A stretch of DNA of 64,000 nucleotides from Paralichthys olivaceus (lineage: Eukaryota; Chordata; Actinopteri; Pleuronectiformes; Paralichthyidae), in contig NC_091115.1 in assembly GCF_024713975.1 (NCBI RefSeq), positions 623,501-687,500 of the forward strand. Direction: 5' to 3'. Below the pieces are notes generated by a model, which did not search any database, was not told where the DNA came from, and saw only the letters and a program-made list of their open reading frames with translations. Position 1 is the first letter of the stretch; each line of letters starts with the position of its first letter. This document shows positions 56,608 through 64,000 of the stretch, one piece after another. Both the position numbers and the translations under genes were made by a program.

Positions 56608-59600
56608 ATGTTTGGTGCTAACCGGAAGAAGTTTATGGAGGGGGGGGTGGAGAACGACTACGCGGACGACTCAAGCCTCTATTACAGCCAGCAGTCCATG
56701 TTCCCTCCTCACCGCCCGGATAAAGATGTGAGTAACTGCTAGCCAGGGTTTTCTGAATCAAACTTCATCATACACTTTATACTGTTCCATTATATGTGCA
56801 TATTTAAAGTATTTTGTGAATACTTCAACTGAGAGTCCTAAGAATTGTAAACACAACTATTAACCATGAACCACCTCATCTCTACCGTTAGTTAAACAAT
56901 CTGTTGGATTTCCTCTGTGTTCAGATGCTGGTGTCTTCCTCTGCTTCCTCAACGGGTCAACTGTCACAGCTGGGAGCCAGTTTATATGGTCCGCAGAGTA
57001 AGATGCACACACACACACTTGTCTGTTTAGGATCTCATTCAAATGCTTAAAACTTTAGACGCTTTAAGTTTCTAATGTACAAAGACAGTTTTCATCATCC
57101 ACTTTTAGATCTTTTCACAAGTTCAAATATTTATTTTGCCGTGTACGTGAAGCTCACAAGTTTGTTTTTCTACACAGATGTTTAAACTGAGATGGCTCAT
57201 GTCATCAAGATGTCTTCTGTCTCTGTGTCTTTGTTGTAGGTGCGTTGGGGTTTCCCATGCGTGGTATGAACAGCAGCGCAGCACCTCAGTTAAGTCGAAG
57301 TGGTCTGAACCAGTCTGCCAGCCAGCTCTCCAGTCATGCCAGTACACCCAACACTGGAACAATGCACACGCCTCCATCACCGAGCAGGTACGGCAAAAAT
57401 ACACTTTCAATGCTTTAATATGTAGTTTATATTTTCAGTATTTATGTAGTTATGAGCAAAATGGAAATATGCCTAACAATCGATGGATGGAAACATCTGT
57501 TGTTTTCAGAGCTTTAAAGTTCTGTTTCACAGACTCCATCCACCCAGATAAGTCTCATATCACTTTCACACGACTCCGGAGTTTTCCAGCCTCTTAAATC
57601 TTTGTCTGGTTTTAGTTTGAAAATCCGGGGTTGTGTTTTAGTCTGGACTTAGGGAAACTAAGGCTTTTGTAAACAATTATGCAAACGCCCACCTTCTTTT
57701 TCTGATTGGCTCTTATCAGTCACTTGACTCGACTACCAGCGGTGAAAGCAAAGCGTCGCTAACACTCACTGTCAGTTACAGTTCCAGCTGCTCATGTTCC
57801 TCTTTCTCGCCACAAACTTTATCGTATGTGAGCATGAAACCACAAAACCACCTCCTGCAGCTTTAATCCCCTGGTGTCTCTCTCTGCAGGGGGATCCTGC
57901 CCATGAGCAGCCGGAGTGTTCTGAACCACAGCCAGCAGGTGGGGGGTCCCACGGGTCAAGCAGGAGGGATGGGTGGAGACAGGGGAGGTGGCGGCGGAGG
58001 AGGGAGGAGCGGCAGCATGGGGAGTCCAAGCCGGTCGTCGCCCAGCATCATCGGCATGCCCAAACAGCAGCAAGCACGGCAGCCTTTCACTATAAACAGG
58101 TAACACACACAGACTTAGACACTTGACTAGATGTTTAATAATCAGAGAATCAAAGCTTCTTTCCTTTGACATACAACAATTAGTCTCCTGGTTGTTTTCT
58201 AATATTTAAGTTTATTGTCTCGTCTGTAAATAAGTAACAAATGTCCATCATAGTCTCCCAGAGTCCGAGGGGACTCGCACTCAGAGTCAAATTAATAAAG
58301 CAAGATTTTTGCAGCTTCATGTGTTGAAACCAAAAACAAAGAATAACACCAGTGTGATGTTGTGACTGTGGTAAGATCGATACCAGTGTTTTTGACGATT
58401 CAGTTTCTCCTTTTGGTTTTAGATGAATTTGTTTTCTCTTCAGTCTCAATCGGTTCAGAGAATAATCCAGTCTGTGTTGTGTGTCAGTATGTCAGGGTTT
58501 GGGGTGAACAGAAATCCCGGCTTCAACTTAAACAACTCATTATCCAACAACATCTTCAATGGAACAGGTAAAAAAAAACTTTAACTAAAATGTTTCTCAT
58601 CTGAGGTTAAATACTTGATTTGTTGAAATATTGGACTAAGCTTCGAAACGTGGTCATTTAACTTTTGTGTTTCTGTGCAGACGGCAGTGAGAATGTGACG
58701 GGGCTGGACCTGTCAGATTTCCCGGTGTTAGCAGAGAGGAGTCGGAGGGACGGAGGTTCGAATCCCACCCCACTGCTCAACCCGCTGGCCGGTCGGGCTC
58801 CTTACGGTGGGAGTGTGTGATTTCATTACTTTGAATTATTATGCTGTAATCAACGCATTGCTAACTGCTCTTTCCTCCATTTTCCCAGTTGGCATGGTAA
58901 CCAAGCCGTCCAGTGAGCAGTCGCAAGACTTCTCCATCCATAACGAAGATTTCCCAGCTCTCCCTGGGCCCAACTACCAAACAAAAGACCCCACCAGCAC
59001 CAACGAAGACAGCAAAACGGTGACTTTTCTCTTGGTGGTTTCTGACCCTCCGGGCGCTCTGCGCTCCGACGGTTTCACTTTGGTTTATGAATGAAAATAG
59101 ATTCAAAGTGTCAAACTGTATTTAGCGGCATCGTGTTGTAGTTTGATTTCAGATAGTGGAAGGAAGTAGAAAGGTGTCACACGTCTCTGTTTGCAGTCTG
59201 TGGTCGAGCTTCCTGTTCGTTTCTTCGGCTCGTCCCACTTATTTTGTTTCAAATTGTTTTCCCTCCTTTTTATTGTCCAATCAGAATCTGAACTTGTCAG
59301 GAAAGTCCACCTCTAACTCAGACGGTCCAAAGTTCCCTGGTGACAAGAGCTCTGCGCCTAGCAACAACAACCAGCAGAAGAAAGGGATTCAGGTTCTTCC
59401 TGACGGTGAGAGTCATGTGACACGTCCACAGAGAGGAGGGAACCATATGAGCGTAATTTAGTCTGAACCGTTGTCATCTGTTCTTTCTGTGTCACAGGGC
59501 GCGTGACCAACATCCCGGTCGGCATGGTAACAGACCAGTTTGGAATGATTGGCTTGCTGACATTCATCCGGGCGGCAGAGACGGACCCTGGCATGGTCCA

Positions 59601-60742
59601 CCTGGCGCTGGGCTCAGACCTCACCACGCTGGGCCTCAACCTCAACTCACCCGAGTACGACACACACACAAGCCTGTTCTTCAGATGTAGCTTAAATAAA
59701 TCATATCAGCATCTGTACGATTCGGCTTCGAGCTGATCGTGTGCTGCAGGTACATGTGTTGGGACAGGAACAATTCACCAGGGCATTTTTCACTAGTCTC
59801 ATCTTATGTATGTTCCTGTGTTTCAAAGAATTCGGACTTCAACAATCAATTTTAGATAATTCAGTTCTTCGTGTACTAAGAAGAGAGAGATTTGAGATAA
59901 TAGCAGATTCAAGAAACGACCATCAGCCATTTATAAATCCAAGGTCAAGGTCTAAAACCTGTCCTGTGGCCACAGTGTCTAATGAATATATATATTTTTT
60001 TTTCAATCGCAGAGAAAGTAAATCTAAATGTCTCTCCCTTTTTTTCTGTCTTGAGCAGGAATCTCTACCCTAAGTTTGCGTCTCCCTGGGCGTCGGCTCC
60101 TTGTCGACCGCAGGATATAGGTGAGTTTGAATGTTTGACTATTCGTCCTTGTTTTCATCACGTGGTCACAAAGCAGCTGCTATAATCATGGTGCTGGATA
60201 TGTAAATAGTTTGTAAGACAATGGGAGTTTTTGATCTGTAAAAAATGTGAAGTAAAAGTTTCACAGACTCAATTTCTGCACAAATGTCATATTTAAAAAG
60301 GACCAAGAACAAAAAACATGAACGAACAGAACTTTTCAAAGTTAAATGCTGCATCACAGCTTTTTGTCTGTCGCCTGTTAATATTCATATACTCTGTCCC
60401 CGAGTGGCCAAAGTATGTGAATTGAAAGGATTTGATCCGTTCACTTGATTTTAATATGCATCTCTTACTTTGACATCATTTCCTCCTTCAGACTTCCACG
60501 TCCCGTCGGAGTATTTAACCAACATACACATAAGGGACAAGGTACGTAATTGGCATGAAAGTACATCAGGGTTGATTAGAGGATTTCTGGTCTGAGTATC
60601 TCATTCTCTAACCTCCACCCTCCTCTCTGCAGTTAGCAGCTATCAAGTTGTCTCGATATGGTGAAGATCTGCTGTTTTATCTCTACTATATGAACGGTGG
60701 AGACCTACTACAACTACTGGCTGCAGTAGAACTGTGAGAGGA

Positions 60743-60776
<34 letters not shown>

Positions 60777-61548
60777 TACCCAGAAAGTCAAAGTGAGTGT
60801 TGATTAGAGGCGGAGTTATAGTGAACTGTTGTGTGTTTCCAGCTTTAACAGGGACTGGCGGTATCACAAAGAGGAGCGGGTTTGGATCACCCGGGCTCCG
60901 GGGATGGAGCCCACGCTGAAGACCAACGCCTACGAGAGAGGGACCTACTACTTCTTCGACTGCATCAACTGGAGAAAAGTGGCCAAGGTGAACGTGAACA
61001 CATATTTACATTTGTCACTTCCCCAGTGTGGGTTATTGAGATCTCACCCTGTAACTGTTTTTTTAGACCCATTTTAATGCTCTTGATTTTTGCCTTTAAA
61101 CATCATGTTCACCGTGTTTTGTTCTGTATCTTTGTTTCAGTACGTTGCCTTTAGGACGAGGGATTTGAATGTTTAAAGTGTAAATACAGATTTAAAATGC
61201 GAAGCTTTTTTTGTAAAATTGATTTGACATCAAGCAACATTCACCTTTCGAAAATAAAAAGCAGGTAAAATCCAGTGAATGAATTATTCATGAAAATAAC
61301 CGTAAAGTTTCTGTTGATTAATTAATGATGAGTTGACTATTCGTTTAATTATATATTTACAGATAAGATGTTTTACTAGCTGTAAAGTAAATTAAATCCA
61401 GAACTGTAATTAATTAAATTCCGATGTGAACTCACGTTTAAAACTTTGTCTTTGTTTTCAGGAGTTTCATCTGGAGTACGATAAACTAGAAGAGCGGCCT
61501 CACGTTCCCTCCACATTCAACTACAATCCTGCCCAGCAGGCCTTCTGA
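56608..61548 (+). CDS. cnot2: CCR4-NOT transcription complex subunit 2 (14 coding exons)
   Basis: CNOT2 binds CNOT1 and CNOT3 and stabilises the CCR4-NOT deadenylase, which shortens mRNA poly(A) tails. Coding exons: 56608-56727 (the exon itself begins at 56596), 56925-56997, 57240-57387, 57890-58099, 58488-58567, 58681-58806, 58889-59019, 59285-59405, 59498-59654, 60059-60120, 60492-60541, 60633-60733, 60843-60987 and 61462-61548. All introns are GT-AG and phases join without a break: 1611 nt, or 536 aa plus stop. It begins MFGANRKKFMEGG. The middle is Ser/Pro/Asn-rich with SSPSIIGMPKQQ and two repeated motifs, DLSDFPVLAE and NEDFPALPG. The conserved NOT box fills the C-terminus (DFHVPSEYLTNIHIRDKL to FNYNPAQQAF). 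The start matches the shorter mammalian isoform. A glycine-rich insertion (GGGGGGRSG) in the exon at 57890 is the main difference from human. Some donors are non-ideal (GTGGGA after 58806), but the reading frame confirms them. Confidence 0.96.
60748..60771. repeat. (CA)n microsatellite in a cnot2 intron
   Basis: A short CA run between the exons ending at 60733 and starting at 60843. Confidence 0.9.
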
Positions 61549-62167
61549 TTGGCTCTCCCTCCTCCTGCCTGCCTGCCATTGGCCCTCCTGGCTCCTCCAT
61601 CACCACCCGTCTAGGTTTTATTCCACCTCCACACACATTTAAAGTGAATCTGGCCGTTAAGGAGTCGGGACAGGAGAGGACGTCCTGTCTCTTGACCTCT
61701 TAAGACTTTATCATTTTAACTTTACAGATTTTTTCTTTGTTCTTTACCTCATTTTATTTTGTTTTTAACTTTATTTCCCACCCTCCCTCCATGGGTTTGG
61801 TTCTGTTTTGTGGAGCACAGACTTAATGTCAACAGACAGCACAGTACAACAATCACAGACACGAGTGCTGTAAATAACTGTCCATCTGATCGAGTGATTC
61901 TCGTTTCTACTCCGTCTTTCAGAATCTACTATTTTTTTGTCAAGAGAAGCTTTTAAGAAGAAGCAGATTTTAACACAGAACACAGGATTCGATCACAAAC
62001 GTCAGGATGGATAATTATTTCAGTCTGTGTCTGAAGAACTAAAGATATTTATCAGTTTTTCTTTATTTTTACCAGGTTTCTCCAACATTACACATCAGAG
62101 CACACACATCAGCAAACAGTGGACAGTCAGGAGAGGAAATGCAATGTACATTGTAGCACTATTTCAT

Positions 62168-62173
62168 AATAAA
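62168..62173 (+). promoter_or_regulatory. Possible cnot2 polyadenylation signal
   Basis: AATAAA 620 bp after the cnot2 stop, the first good hexamer in the 3' UTR. More distal AATAAA copies also exist. Confidence 0.4.
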
Positions 62174-64000
62174 AGGAGAAAAAACATCTTTTATTTTGGT
62201 TTGTTTTGTGGCAGTGCCTGAAGCAGCAGCGGGTTTAGGATTAAAGACTTTTGGGGTTTTAACCAAATCAAGTAAAGTTTAATGACCAGAAACACCAGCG
62301 ACTCAAAGTTAGTTTAAAGACTAAACTTAAAGAGAAAATGGCTTTTGGAAATTTTTTTTTTTTTTCTTATTATTGTCAGAAATTCCTTATAAGGACCAGA
62401 GGACCAAAACCAGGGACGTCACCGGGGGGGGGGGGCACTGTGGTGAACATTCGGGGCAGCAGGACACTTTGTAGGACTGAGTGAGAATAAGAGATAAAAT
62501 CATGTTCACTGATGTTTCAATAGACTCGAGACAGAAGTCACATGTATCAATACTCATTAGTAAGAGTTTGAACATGGGAGAAGAAAATATCACCACACGT
62601 CTCTTCTAATTTATTTTCATTAAATAACGCAGCAGAACAATAATAAGTAAAATAAAAAGAAAGTGAGAAATAAAATTCATCATGTCAAAGCTCAGAGGAT
62701 AAAAGTTTCAGACAGATTAAAAATGTCTTCACATCTCGTTCACACTCTTCATCCACAGTTTTAATTTCCATTTTTATTTGATTCCAACATTACAGCTCCT
62801 GTTTTCTCTCTGTAGCTCCTCATTTCTTCACCTTTCGTATTTCATTCATTTTATCTTTTCTGTCACCTCCTTCATTTATTTGCAGCATCTGTTTTCTGCT
62901 CAGCAACAGTCGAACCAATCAGACTGCTGGATAACCTCTCCGAGGGAAAAGTAGGAAAGGTTTGACATGTTGGGAAATGTGTTTATTCACTTTCTTGCTG
63001 AGATTCAGTGATTGATGCCACCTTCATGTCAGTGCTGCAAATATTAGGCAACAGTCAGCAGATGATTAACCTGGTGAACACAGGAGATGACATCACAACG
63101 CTCCTTTAGAACTCGGTCACACCTGATCTGCTTCAGACTCGTTCCTCAGACCAGAACAAGTGTTTTCACTCTGGATCGAACTGAACCAGAGTGAAAACAC
63201 TTTGTTGGAGAGTTTGGACTTTTGGACCAATCACAGGAAGTAGAGACACATTAAACCACAGAAGAAGAAGCAGCTGCAGTCTTCACCTCTGCCTTTTGGA
63301 CCACACGCACGGACACGAGGGTGGTGTCAACCTCTCAGTGAATTGTCCCAGATGTTAAACTTTCAGGGTCATGAAATGTCCCAAAAAGCCTTAAATGTAT
63401 TGATTTATTTGATTTAACTTCCCTCCAGGAGTTACCAATGTCCAGTCGGGTGTGTGTCTACATATACACGTCTTTATACGTCTGTGTTTATACACACACC
63501 TAGAATACGAGGCAGTATTTTTAAGAAAACAGGAAAAACCAAAAATCTTTTTTCTGAAACGAGGAGACTCTTCTGCTGGCCGCCAGTAAACAATGCAATA
63601 TCCGACTTCCTGTTACCATGGAAACCATCACGGAGATGGTGTTTGCAGGGGACCACCTCCGACTCCACGGACACATCAACCAACCAACCACCTTCCAGCA
63701 ATGACGCCCGCTGCAGCGACGATGACGACGACTGTGACGGCGTTGCCACGACTACAGGGGCCAGCTTGTTGACACTACAGCAGAAAAGCCAAGGACACGC
63801 CCACAGATCCCATGTGACCTGCTCGACAAGATTTGATTGGAGAAATACGACTGAGGCACTTGGCCATTGGCTGTTTTATTAAATATGGCAGCTAGTGTTT
63901 TAATAGGAAAAAGAATAAAATAAATATTCTGATAATGAAATTTAATGACGACTCTGGATTGTTTGTTTTGTGTTACTATGGAAACCGTCACGTTTTATTT
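62174..64000. other. Downstream of cnot2, no further gene seen
   Basis: AT-rich sequence with a poly-G run at about 62425-62435 and a strong hairpin at 63155-63206. The 142-codon frame at 63454-63882 has no recognised family. Confidence 0.5.
63155..63206. repeat. Long near-perfect hairpin
   Basis: GTGTTTTCACTCTGG (63160-63174) and its exact complement (63186-63200) are separated by 11 nt. Pairing extends two more bases and, past a one-base bulge, three more, for about 20 bp in total. Confidence 0.85.

Noticed and set aside
58755-58765. Perfect tRNA B box GGTTCGAATCC
   Set aside because: Lies inside a cnot2 coding exon; no A box or tRNA fold around it.
63454-63882. A 142-codon plus-strand frame downstream of cnot2
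   Set aside because: Low-complexity Asp/Thr-rich sequence without a known family or gene signals.

Overview
The window reads as teleost fish nuclear DNA. The protein-coding content is vertebrate: two Shaker-type Kv1 channels, five replication-dependent histones with metazoan 3' stem-loops, and a spliced CNOT2 gene with GT-AG introns. The spaces between genes are full of dinucleotide microsatellites, minisatellites, short terminal-inverted-repeat elements and a tRNA-derived SINE head, as is usual for ray-finned fish. There is no bacterial, viral or CRISPR content.

Layout: (1) 1-2870, gene-poor flank with a hexamer repeat and a (CA)n/(CG)n/(CT)n block before the first channel gene. (2) 3348-4838 (+), kcna1 (Kv1.1), a single coding exon with a probable spliced leader. 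(3) 4839-25500, about 20 kb of intergenic DNA with repeats and several CTCF-like motifs. (4) 25597-27306 (+), kcna5 (Kv1.5), a single exon with two upstream ORFs. (5) 27307-45670, about 18 kb with no recognised gene. (6) 45673-53756, a compact histone quintet, all on the minus strand; in transcription order it is H2A, H4, H2B, H3, H1. Each gene ends in the histone mRNA stem-loop. (7) 54840-62173 (+), cnot2, 14 coding exons (536 aa deduced), starting about 1.2 kb from the H2A promoter in divergent orientation. (8) 62174-64000, downstream DNA with no recognised gene.

The two channels form the tandem Kv1.1-Kv1.5 pair known from vertebrates (human KCNA6-KCNA1-KCNA5). They assemble as tetramers through T1 domains and would set neuronal and muscle excitability. 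The histones supply all four core histones and one linker histone in S phase. CNOT2 is a scaffold subunit of the CCR4-NOT deadenylase.

The most unusual signals are in the histone block. The H1 stop codon is a single-base interruption of a purine-only microsatellite that pushes the 3' stem-loop 176 nt away, against 24-28 nt in the other four genes. The H1 globular domain is divergent. Every spacer has its own private minisatellite, and the one behind H4 repeats a U7-HDE-like purine motif. A perfect 47-bp inverted repeat lies between H1 and H3. All coordinates and motifs were read by eye. Repeat-family names and CTCF calls are recognition-based and untested.
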